DNA of 13,715 nt from an uncultured Pseudobutyrivibrio sp. (GTDB lineage: Bacteria > Bacillota > Clostridia > Lachnospirales > Lachnospiraceae): the NCBI GenBank assembly GCA_900546435.1, contig URCQ01000036.1:1-13715 (forward strand). The letters are read 5' to 3'. The notes beneath the pieces are model-generated. The model was not told the DNA's origin. It saw only the letters and a list, made by a program, of their open reading frames with translations, and did no database searches. Positions 7,331-12,900 of this stretch are shown here, one piece after another. Within the stretch, counting starts at the first letter, position 1; each line of letters opens with the position of its first letter. A program made the translations under genes and the position numbers.

Positions 7331-8204
7331 AGTGTTCACCTCCCATTTCATAAATGAAGATTTCTTCGAGACTAAGAGGAAGTACATCTAAAAGCAGAGG
7401 ATGTAATGCTTCCATTTTTGTCGCCACTTCCTGTGGCGCTCCTTTTAAGATCAGTGTTGAAACGCGGCCATTTGTCACAGAGTGCAAAAGCGCAAGACCA
7501 TCGGGAATCGGTGGTAAATCATGTTCAAATGCAACCTGGACTTTGGTGATGCTGCTCTGCAAATCATCCAAAGAATGTTCCAAAAGAAGATGCCCGCGAT
7601 TTAAGATACCGATGTGATCACATACATCTTCCAACTCACGCAAATTGTGGGAAGAAACAAGAACGGTGGTTCCGTGATCTGCAACTTCGCTCATGATGAG
7701 AGACCAGATCTGACGGCGCATAACAGGATCAAGACCGTCAACAGGCTCATCGAGTACAAGCAAATCCGGATGTATGGATAATGCCAGTACAAAAGCAACT
7801 TGTTTGATGGTTCCTTTGGAAAAAGAACGAATCGGCTTTTTTAAATGCAGCATAGGAAAACATTTACATATCTTGTAGAAATATTGTTCGTCAAAGGAAG
7901 GGTATAAGCCTTTGTAATAACGCATCATTTCAAGGGTGTTGGCTTGCGGAAAGTAAAAAATTTCATCCGGAATATAAGCAATGCGCTCTTTGACAGTTGC
8001 ATTTTCATGGATGTTCTGACCATCGATAAGAATTTCACCGCTGTCTGGGCGATAGTCTCCTACGATGTGACGGATAATGGTTGATTTTCCGGCACCATTT
8101 GGACCAACCAGACCATAGATGGATCCCTTTGGGACATGCATTTGTAAATGGTCAAGAACGTTTGTGCCTGAAAATGATTTCGTTACATTATTGATTTGAA
8201 TCAT
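7305..8204 (-). CDS. ABC transporter ATP-binding protein (YtrB/BcrA-like)
   Basis: This 299-residue cytoplasmic ATPase powers the permease encoded next. Visible motifs are Walker A GPNGAGKST (34-42), a Q-loop region reading Y-I-P-D-E (77-81), a signature motif F-S-K-G-T-I-K-Q (128-135) in place of LSGGQ, Walker B L-L-V-L-D-E-P (148-154), D-loop G-L-D-P (157-160) and the switch His H186 in S-S-H-N-L. The IPDE and F-S-K-G variants are common in the YtrB-like subgroup, so this is probably an active ATPase. A regulatory C-terminal domain fills the last 80 or so residues. AAAGGAGG (8213-8220, reverse strand) 8 nt before the ATG sets the start. The gene overlaps the GntR regulator by 17 nt and the permease by 26 nt, so all three are one operon. 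Confidence 0.94.
   Translation of the reverse strand: MIQINNVTKSFSGTNVLDHLQMHVPKGSIYGLVGPNGAGKSTIIRHIVGDYRPDSGEILIDGQNIHENATVKERIAYIPDEIFYFPQANTLEMMRYYKGLYPSFDEQYFYKICKCFPMLHLKKPIRSFSKGTIKQVAFVLALSIHPDLLVLDEPVDGLDPVMRRQIWSLIMSEVADHGTTVLVSSHNLRELEDVCDHIGILNRGHLLLEHSLDDLQSSITKVQVAFEHDLPPIPDGLALLHSVTNGRVSTLILKGAPQEVATKMEALHPLLLDVLPLSLEEIFIYEMGGEHYEVKNILF
7336..7343 (-). promoter_or_regulatory. ribosome binding site of the permease, inside the ATPase gene
   Basis: On the reverse strand GGAGGTGA lies 5 nt before the permease ATG and also encodes the Gly-Gly-Glu of the ATPase C terminus. Its strength decides the permease start and suggests translational coupling to the upstream cistron. Confidence 0.8.
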
Positions 8205-8580
8205 GGTCGTCGCCTCCTTTCGCCAGTGCCTCGATACGCTGTTTCAGATCGTCCTTATTTTCATTTAAGAAAAGAAGTTCTTTTACAATTTCGTCAAATT
8301 TTTTTAGCAATTGATCATTCCTCCCAGCTGAAATGTCTTTGCGGTCTGCTGCAAAACTGCCACGACCGGTAATGGTGTAAATATAGCCTTCCTGTTCCAA
8401 CTCACGTATTGCTTTTGCAATGGTGTTGGGATTGATGGCTAATTGACTTGCAAGTTCGCGGACGGAAGGCATTTTCTCATCGGGGGCAATGGCACCGGTA
8501 ATGATGAGACGCTTTAAACCATCTTTGATCTGTTCATAGATGGGCTTGGAATCCCGGTAATTTAATTGGATCATAAGCAT
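8188..8580 (-). CDS. GntR-family transcriptional regulator (YtrA type)
   Basis: A 130-residue protein in the short YtrA subfamily: a winged-helix DNA-binding domain (about 9-77) and only a short helical dimerisation tail, with no large ligand domain. Diagnostic stretches are P-I-Y-E-Q-I-K-D-G-L (13-22), M-P-S-V-R-E-L-A (37-44), the recognition helix N-P-N-T-I-A-K-A (50-57) and E-Q-E-G-Y-I-Y with the wing G-R-G-S-F. YtrA-type proteins usually repress their own ABC operon and respond to cell-wall-targeting compounds. The palindrome at 8627-8646 over this promoter fits that. AGGAGG at 8585-8590 lies 4 nt from the ATG at 8580 and 10 nt from a second in-frame ATG at 8574, so the protein may begin two residues later. 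It is the first gene of the operon. Confidence 0.92.
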   Translation of the reverse strand: MLMIQLNYRDSKPIYEQIKDGLKRLIITGAIAPDEKMPSVRELASQLAINPNTIAKAIRELEQEGYIYTITGRGSFAADRKDISAGRNDQLLKKFDEIVKELLFLNENKDDLKQRIEALAKGGDDHDSNQ

Positions 8581-8626
8581 AGCTCCTCCTGCTATCAATG
8601 AGGTACATCTAATAAATAAAGTATAC

Positions 8627-8646
8627 TATGTGTTCTAGTACACATA
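8627..8646. promoter_or_regulatory. candidate GntR operator palindrome
   Basis: Perfect inverted repeat TATGTGT (8627-8633) and ACACATA (8640-8646) around an inner CTAG, with one mismatched pair between. Total length is 20 bp. It overlaps the -10 element and the predicted transcription start of the reverse-strand GntR-ABC operon. Size, symmetry and place suit binding by a YtrA-type dimer; autorepression is inferred. Confidence 0.75.
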
Positions 8647-8671
8647 TAACACACAAAAAGAGTTCTGTCAA
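8643..8671 (-). promoter_or_regulatory. promoter of the GntR-ABC operon
   Basis: On the reverse strand a perfect -35 TTGACA (8671-8666) is followed after exactly 17 nt by TATATG (8648-8643), a four-of-six -10. The leader to the GntR start is about 55 nt. The operator palindrome covers the -10. Confidence 0.75.
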
Positions 8672-8673
8672 TA

Positions 8674-8723
8674 CGAAAAAAAGCCTCTGCTATAGCACGT
8701 ATGGTGCGTATAGCAGAGGCTTT
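8674..8723 (-). terminator. terminator of the small membrane protein gene
   Basis: A perfect 15-bp stem (8680-8694 with 8709-8723; reverse-strand arms begin AAAGCCTCTGC) continues into GCAC/GTGC inside, with a single bulge. On the reverse strand the stem is followed by seven T. It isolates the gene at 8731-8973 from the GntR operon promoter immediately downstream. Confidence 0.92.
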
Positions 8724-8730
8724 CTTATGT

Positions 8731-8973
8731 CTACTCCTGTAAGGAAGCAAGATATTCTGTTAAATCTGAAGTGTCTACACTGTAGTAGGTAGGTGTCTCA
8801 GCTTTTTTTTCATTGTATTTGGTGTGTGCAGAAAATCCTGCCCAGATAACAATCGCAGCAACGACAACAACACCGCCGACGCTAAGAAGAATATGTTCCA
8901 TCTTTTGCTTCTTTAGAATCTTTTTGCGGTTGTGCTTTTGTTCTTTTCGTAAGTCAACTTTTTCCTGGCTCAT
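8731..8973 (-). CDS. small single-pass membrane protein, unknown function
   Basis: I do not recognise this 80-residue protein. The first 25 residues are very rich in Lys, Arg, Glu and Gln, with no signal cleavage site. One hydrophobic segment (about 28-47, valine/isoleucine rich) follows, then about 33 polar residues with tyrosines and acidic residues ending L-A-S-L-Q-E. By the positive-inside rule the N terminus is cytoplasmic and the C-terminal tail outside. It is a real gene: GAAGGAG upstream, a promoter (TTGCCT-17 nt-TATATT), and a strong terminator 8 nt past the stop. It is monocistronic and divergent from thyA. It could be a divisome- or secretion-associated small protein, but nothing in the sequence decides this. 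Confidence 0.8.
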   Translation of the reverse strand: MSQEKVDLRKEQKHNRKKILKKQKMEHILLSVGGVVVVAAIVIWAGFSAHTKYNEKKAETPTYYSVDTSDLTEYLASLQE

Positions 8974-9007
8974 TCTAATGGTACTCCTTCGATCAAATTC
9001 TTATTTA

Positions 9008-9036
9008 AATATAATCCTTTTTTTGAAAAAAGGCAA
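9008..9036 (-). promoter_or_regulatory. promoter of the small membrane protein gene
   Basis: Reverse strand: TTGCCT (9036-9031), 17-nt spacer, TATATT (9013-9008). The spacer holds a T-run followed by an A-run, an almost perfect palindrome with likely intrinsic bend. The leader is about 30 nt to the ATG at 8973. Confidence 0.6.
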
Positions 9037-9058
9037 TGTAAAAGTTATTCTCACCTTA

Positions 9059-9087
9059 TTGCGTTGAAGCAATAAATTCGCTACAAT
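9059..9087 (+). promoter_or_regulatory. promoter of the thyA-folA-ilvBN unit
   Basis: TTGCGT (9059-9064), 17-nt spacer, TACAAT (9082-9087). The predicted start near 9094 leaves a leader of about 70 nt before the thyA ATG. The -35 is weak. The promoter diverges from that at 9008-9036, with the -35 elements about 23 nt apart. Confidence 0.55.
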
Positions 9088-9163
9088 AAATAATACTATG
9101 GCATTGCTATACATAAAGGCTATGGCAGACCTTTTAACGAAATGGATGTGGAGGAGAAGAAAG

Positions 9164-10012
9164 ATGAGTCTGGCAGATCAGATTTTTGTAGATATGTGTA
9201 ACGATATTATAAATAATGGTGTTAGTACGGAAGGAGAAAAGGTACGTCCAAAGTGGGAAGACGGAACGAGCGCCTATACCATCAAGAAATTTGGCGTGGT
9301 AAATCGCTATGATTTATCAAAAGAATTTCCGGCGATCACGCTTCGCAGAACAGCCATAAAAAGTTGTACGAATGAGATGCTTTGGATTTGGCAGAAAAAG
9401 TCGAATAACATTCATGATTTAAAAAGTACCGTCTGGGATGAATGGGCGGACGAAACCGGCTCCATCGGTAAGGCATATGGCTATCAGATGGGAGTAAAAC
9501 ATCAGTACAAAGAAGGTATGATGGATCAGGTGGATCGTGTGATTTATGACTTGAAAAACAATCCGTTTTCGAGACGTATTATGACAAATATTTATGTACA
9601 TCAGGATCTGGCAGAAATGCACTTATATCCTTGCGCCTATTCGATGACGTTTAATGTGACCACAAGACCGGGAAGCGATAAATTAGTTTTGAATGCGATT
9701 TTAAACCAGCGCTCACAGGATGTTCTGGCAGCAAATAACTGGAATGTATGTCAATATGCAGTTCTCATGCACATGTTAGCGCAGGTTTGTGATATGGAGA
9801 TCGGAGAACTGGTGCATGTGATTGCAGATGCACATATTTATGACAGACATATTCCACTTGTGCAGGAATTGATTACAAGAGAACAGCATCCGGCGCCAAA
9901 GTTCTGGCTGAATCCTGAAATCAAGGATTTCTATCAATTTACCGAGGATGATATTCGTCTGGATGATTATGTGACAGGACCACAGATTAAGAATATTCCG
10001 ATTGCAGTATAG
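9164..10012 (+). CDS. thyA: thymidylate synthase
   Basis: Converts dUMP to dTMP using 5,10-methylene-tetrahydrofolate as carbon donor and reductant, yielding dihydrofolate; acts as a cytoplasmic homodimer. At 282 residues it is slightly longer than E. coli ThyA (264). The catalytic Cys is C157 in Y-P-C-A-Y, preceded by the phosphate-binding Arg pair in F-S-R-R-I-M-T. The nucleotide-binding Q-R-S-Q-D and the D-A-H-I-Y-D-R-H block are present. The usual P-P-C-H is replaced by Y-P-C-A, and the usual L-G-x-P-F-N by L-A-A-N-N-W-N, marking a divergent subgroup that keeps the Asn. GGAGGAG (9150-9156), 7 nt upstream, sets the ATG. An in-frame ATG at 9098 would give a nearly leaderless 22-residue extension of non-family sequence and is not used. 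DHFR follows 29 nt later, closing the folate cycle. Confidence 0.94.
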   Translation: MSLADQIFVDMCNDIINNGVSTEGEKVRPKWEDGTSAYTIKKFGVVNRYDLSKEFPAITLRRTAIKSCTNEMLWIWQKKSNNIHDLKSTVWDEWADETGSIGKAYGYQMGVKHQYKEGMMDQVDRVIYDLKNNPFSRRIMTNIYVHQDLAEMHLYPCAYSMTFNVTTRPGSDKLVLNAILNQRSQDVLAANNWNVCQYAVLMHMLAQVCDMEIGELVHVIADAHIYDRHIPLVQELITREQHPAPKFWLNPEIKDFYQFTEDDIRLDDYVTGPQIKNIPIAV

Positions 10013-10041
10013 TAAAAACAAGAAAAAGGAGACAAGGATCT

Positions 10042-10530
10042 ATGAATTTAATTGCATCAGCAGATAAAAATTGGGCGATTGGCAAGAACAATGAACTTCT
10101 CATTCGTATTCCGGATGATATGAAGCAATTTCGTCGTAAGACAACGGGAAATGTAGTCGTTATGGGAAGAAAGACATTAGAAAGTTTCCCAAACCAGGCT
10201 CCTTTAAAAGACCGTGTGAACATTGTTTTGACGCGTAATGCAGATTATGCAATAAAGGGTGCTGTCGTGGTACATTCCTTAGAGGAGTTGCAGGAGGAAT
10301 TAAAAAAGTACCAGACAGAAGATATTTATGTCATTGGCGGTGACAGTATTTATGCACAATTGCTGGATTTGTGTGATACCGCATACATTACAAAGATTGA
10401 TTATGCTTATGAGGCAGATGCCCATTTGCCGAATCTGGAAGCCGATGTGGCATGGAATCTGGTGGAGGAGAGCGAAGAACAGACGTATTTTGATGTAATC
10501 TATACTTATCAGACATATAAGAGAGGTTAG
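10042..10530 (+). CDS. folA: dihydrofolate reductase
   Basis: Reduces the dihydrofolate made by ThyA to tetrahydrofolate with NADPH. The 162-residue length is typical. Landmarks are N-x-A-I-G-K region W11-A-I-G-K, the folate-binding acid D26 in I-P-D-D-M-K-Q-F, the NADPH motif M-G-R-K-T-L-E-S-F-P (41-50), the second cofactor motif V-I-G-G-D-S-I-Y (97-104) with its Gly-Gly pair, and I-T-K-I-D near 116-120. All expected active-site positions are present, so it should be active and trimethoprim-type inhibitors would be expected to have a target here. AAAAAGGAG about 11 nt upstream supports the ATG. It sits between thyA and ilvB with 29-nt and 6-nt gaps. The symbol folA is used by family (often dfrA or folA in Firmicutes). 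Confidence 0.95.
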   Translation: MNLIASADKNWAIGKNNELLIRIPDDMKQFRRKTTGNVVVMGRKTLESFPNQAPLKDRVNIVLTRNADYAIKGAVVVHSLEELQEELKKYQTEDIYVIGGDSIYAQLLDLCDTAYITKIDYAYEADAHLPNLEADVAWNLVEESEEQTYFDVIYTYQTYKRG

Positions 10531-10536
10531 TTGTAT

Positions 10537-12258
10537 ATGGACATCACAGGAAGAAAATTATTTGTAAAGGCATTGCAGGAAGAGGGCGTGGATACGATTT
10601 TCGCTTATCCGGGCGGAATGGTAACCGATATTGTGGACGAATTGTACAAACAGGACTCCATTCATGTGGTTTTGCCACGTCACGAGCAGGCATTGATTCA
10701 TGAGGCAGAAGGATATGCAAAAGCGACAGGGCGTGTGGGCGTATGTCTAGTAACGAGTGGACCGGGGGCGACGAACACGATTACAGGCATTGCGGATGCG
10801 CATTACGACAGTATTCCGCTTGTGATTTTTACCGGGCAGGTGCCACAGAGTCTGATTGGTAATGATGCTTTTCAGGAAGTAGATATCGTAGGCATGACCC
10901 GAAGTATTGTAAAATATGGTGTGACGGTGCGTGACCGTAAGGATTTGGGAAAAATCATCAAGATGGCATTTCATATTGCAAGCAGTGGAAAGCCGGGGCC
11001 GGTTCTGATTGATATACCAAAAGATATCCAGACGCAAAGCGGTCCTGCCAATTATCCAGAACATGTAGATATACGTGGATATAAGCCAAATGAAACGGTA
11101 CATATCGGACAGTTGAAAAAAGCCTATAAGATGCTGAAATCTGCGAAACAGCCATTACTTCTTGCCGGCGGTGGCGTGAATATTTCCGGCGCGCAGGAAC
11201 TTCTGACAACCTTTGCAGAAAAGATGCGTGTTCCGGTGGTTACGACAGTGATGGGAAAAGGGGCAATCCCTACAGACCATCCGCTTTACGTCGGAAACAG
11301 TGGTATGCATGGCAGATATGCTGCAAATATGGCAGTCAGTGAATGTGATGTGCTCTTTTCAGTTGGTACAAGATTCAACGATAGAATCACAGGGGATTTG
11401 AACGAATTTGCGCCGAAAGCAAAGATTGTTCATCTCGATATTGATGCCTCATCCATTTCTAGAAATGTAGTTGTGGATGTTCCGGTGGTTTCGGATGCAA
11501 AGATTGCACTGGAACATCTGGTGGAATGGGCAGAACCTAAGAATACAGATAAATGGCTGGCAAAGATTTCTGCCTGGCAGGAAGAAAATCCATTGGAAAT
11601 GCGAAAAGACCATGGACTTTCGCCACAGATGATTATGGAGACCATCAATGAGACATTCCCACAGGGAATTGTGGTGACGGATGTCGGACAACATCAGATG
11701 TGGGCAACACAGTATATTACGATGCCGCGTGGAAAGCAGATGATTACATCCGGTGGTCTTGGAACGATGGGCTTTGGTTTCCCGGCAGCAATTGGTGCCA
11801 AAATCGGTGATCCAGATCAGGATGTTGTGTGTATTACCGGTGATGGTGGCATGCAGATGAATATGCAGGAAATGGCAACCGCCATCTGTGAGAAGGTGCC
11901 TCTTACCGTCTGTATTCTGAATAATTACTATTTGGGAATGGTGCGCCAGATGCAGCAGATGTTCTACGGCAAACGCTATGAAATCACTTGCCTGCGCAGA
12001 CAGGTTGGCTGTCCGGATGGATGTAAAGGGCCAAATGCTGCGTGTCCTCCTTATGTACCGGATTTTGTAAAATGGGCAGAAAGTTATGGTGCGCATGGCA
12101 TCCGTGTACATTCGGAAGAGGAGGCAAGAGAAGCACTTGCCAAGGCAAAAGAATATAAGGATGCACCTACCGTAATTGAGTTTATGATTGCAACGGACGA
12201 GCTGGTTTTACCTATGGTAAAGAGCGGTAATCCTATGAGCGAGATGATATTAAAGTAG
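10537..12258 (+). CDS. ilvB: acetohydroxyacid (acetolactate) synthase large subunit
   Basis: Catalytic subunit of the first common step of valine, leucine and isoleucine synthesis: joins pyruvate to pyruvate or 2-ketobutyrate, using thiamine diphosphate, Mg and structural FAD. It has 573 residues with the three expected domains: N-terminal Pyr domain (about 1-175) with catalytic E50 in P-R-H-E, a central FAD-binding domain (about 190-330), and a C-terminal PP domain with the thiamine motif G435-D-G-G...N462-N463. Two oddities lie together. M472 stands in R-Q-M-Q where the family usually has Trp. Right after K-R-Y, an insertion carries C485, C492, C496 and C503 before P-D-F-V-K resumes. The ATG at 10537 is chosen over a TTG at 10531 because AGAGG lies 10 nt upstream of it and family proteins begin near this Met. 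It follows folA by 6 nt; ilvN follows after 12 nt. Confidence 0.94.
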   Translation: MDITGRKLFVKALQEEGVDTIFAYPGGMVTDIVDELYKQDSIHVVLPRHEQALIHEAEGYAKATGRVGVCLVTSGPGATNTITGIADAHYDSIPLVIFTGQVPQSLIGNDAFQEVDIVGMTRSIVKYGVTVRDRKDLGKIIKMAFHIASSGKPGPVLIDIPKDIQTQSGPANYPEHVDIRGYKPNETVHIGQLKKAYKMLKSAKQPLLLAGGGVNISGAQELLTTFAEKMRVPVVTTVMGKGAIPTDHPLYVGNSGMHGRYAANMAVSECDVLFSVGTRFNDRITGDLNEFAPKAKIVHLDIDASSISRNVVVDVPVVSDAKIALEHLVEWAEPKNTDKWLAKISAWQEENPLEMRKDHGLSPQMIMETINETFPQGIVVTDVGQHQMWATQYITMPRGKQMITSGGLGTMGFGFPAAIGAKIGDPDQDVVCITGDGGMQMNMQEMATAICEKVPLTVCILNNYYLGMVRQMQQMFYGKRYEITCLRRQVGCPDGCKGPNAACPPYVPDFVKWAESYGAHGIRVHSEEEAREALAKAKEYKDAPTVIEFMIATDELVLPMVKSGNPMSEMILK

Positions 12259-12270
12259 GAGGCAAAAGAT

Positions 12271-12792
12271 ATGGGAATGAAGAATCGATGGATTGCACTT
12301 TATGTAGAAAACCAGGTCGGTGTTTTAGCAAAGGTATCCGGTTTGTTTTCTGCAAAGTGCTATAATCTACAGAGCTTGACCGTAGGTACGACGGAACACG
12401 AAGATATTTCGCGTATGACAATTTGTGTGACAAGCGATGATATAACATTTGAACAGATAAAAAAGCAGCTCAATTGTATGGTAGAAGTCATCAAGGTGAT
12501 GGATCTTACCCATGTACCACTTCATATGAAAGAAATTTTGTATGCAAAAATCAAAGGACTGGATCATGAGGGAAAAGAGGAAGCCTTTCGTATCGCACAG
12601 GTATTTAATGTGAATGATGGCAACGTAAAAGTGGCAGATATTGGCGAGGACAGCGTGCTGTTAGAATGTACTTTGACCGATCACCGCAATGATGATCTGA
12701 TCGCGCTCTTGAAAAAGCAATTCAAAGGAAAAGTGGAGATTGTACGAGGTGGAGCAGTTGCTGTGGAAGCCATTTCGACCTCTTGCCGCTAG
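12271..12792 (+). CDS. ilvN: acetohydroxyacid synthase small (regulatory) subunit
   Basis: Activates the large subunit and mediates feedback inhibition, usually by valine. At 173 residues it matches the common bacterial length (about 160-170). An N-terminal ACT domain (about 6-80) contains E-N-Q-V-G-V-L and G-L-F-S-A-K-C-Y-N-L-Q-S-L, keeping G17 and N32, which correspond to positions known from E. coli IlvN/IlvH to matter for valine binding. The C-terminal domain (about 85-165) holds the A-K-I-K and L-L-E-C-T segments. Feedback control is therefore plausible. TAGGAGG, 8 nt upstream, sets the ATG; a second in-frame ATG two codons on is possible. It ends the thyA-folA-ilvB-ilvN run. No hairpin terminator follows. 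Confidence 0.94.
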   Translation: MGMKNRWIALYVENQVGVLAKVSGLFSAKCYNLQSLTVGTTEHEDISRMTICVTSDDITFEQIKKQLNCMVEVIKVMDLTHVPLHMKEILYAKIKGLDHEGKEEAFRIAQVFNVNDGNVKVADIGEDSVLLECTLTDHRNDDLIALLKKQFKGKVEIVRGGAVAVEAISTSCR

Positions 12793-12807
12793 AAATCGTG
12801 CAAATAC

Positions 12808-12836
12808 TTGACAAAACGCCAGGGCTGCATGTTAAT
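12808..12836 (+). promoter_or_regulatory. promoter of the PcsB-like gene
   Basis: Perfect -35 TTGACA (12808-12813), 17-nt spacer, -10 GTTAAT (12831-12836; the overlapping TTAATA/TAATAT at longer spacing is an alternative). It begins only 15 nt after the ilvN stop. The predicted leader is about 58 nt. Confidence 0.65.
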
Positions 12837-12900
12837 ATATTGATTAGAAACATCGATATAGAAGTTGAAACATATTTTAACTAGAGAAATATAAGAGCCT

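Noticed and set aside
9098..9163. Upstream ATG extension of thymidylate synthase
   Set aside because: The extension is not family-like, would start about 4 nt after the predicted transcription start, and GGAGGAG directs the ATG at 9164.
9094..9163. Tetrahydrofolate riboswitch or other leader RNA before thyA
   Set aside because: The leader is only about 70 nt with one weak AAAGG/CCTTT hairpin and lacks the conserved riboswitch core.
10400..10536. T-box or attenuator before ilvB
   Set aside because: ilvB starts 6 nt after the folA stop, leaving no room, and no terminator/antiterminator is visible at the end of folA.
10531..10536. TTG start of ilvB directly after the folA stop
   Set aside because: The ATG at 10537 has better spacing from AGAGG (10 nt versus 4 nt) and is the stronger start codon.
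11449..12111. Reverse-strand open frame of 220 codons inside ilvB
   Set aside because: It is rich in His, Cys, Arg and Ile in the way antisense frames of conserved genes are, has no ribosome site, and lies under the conserved thiamine-binding domain.
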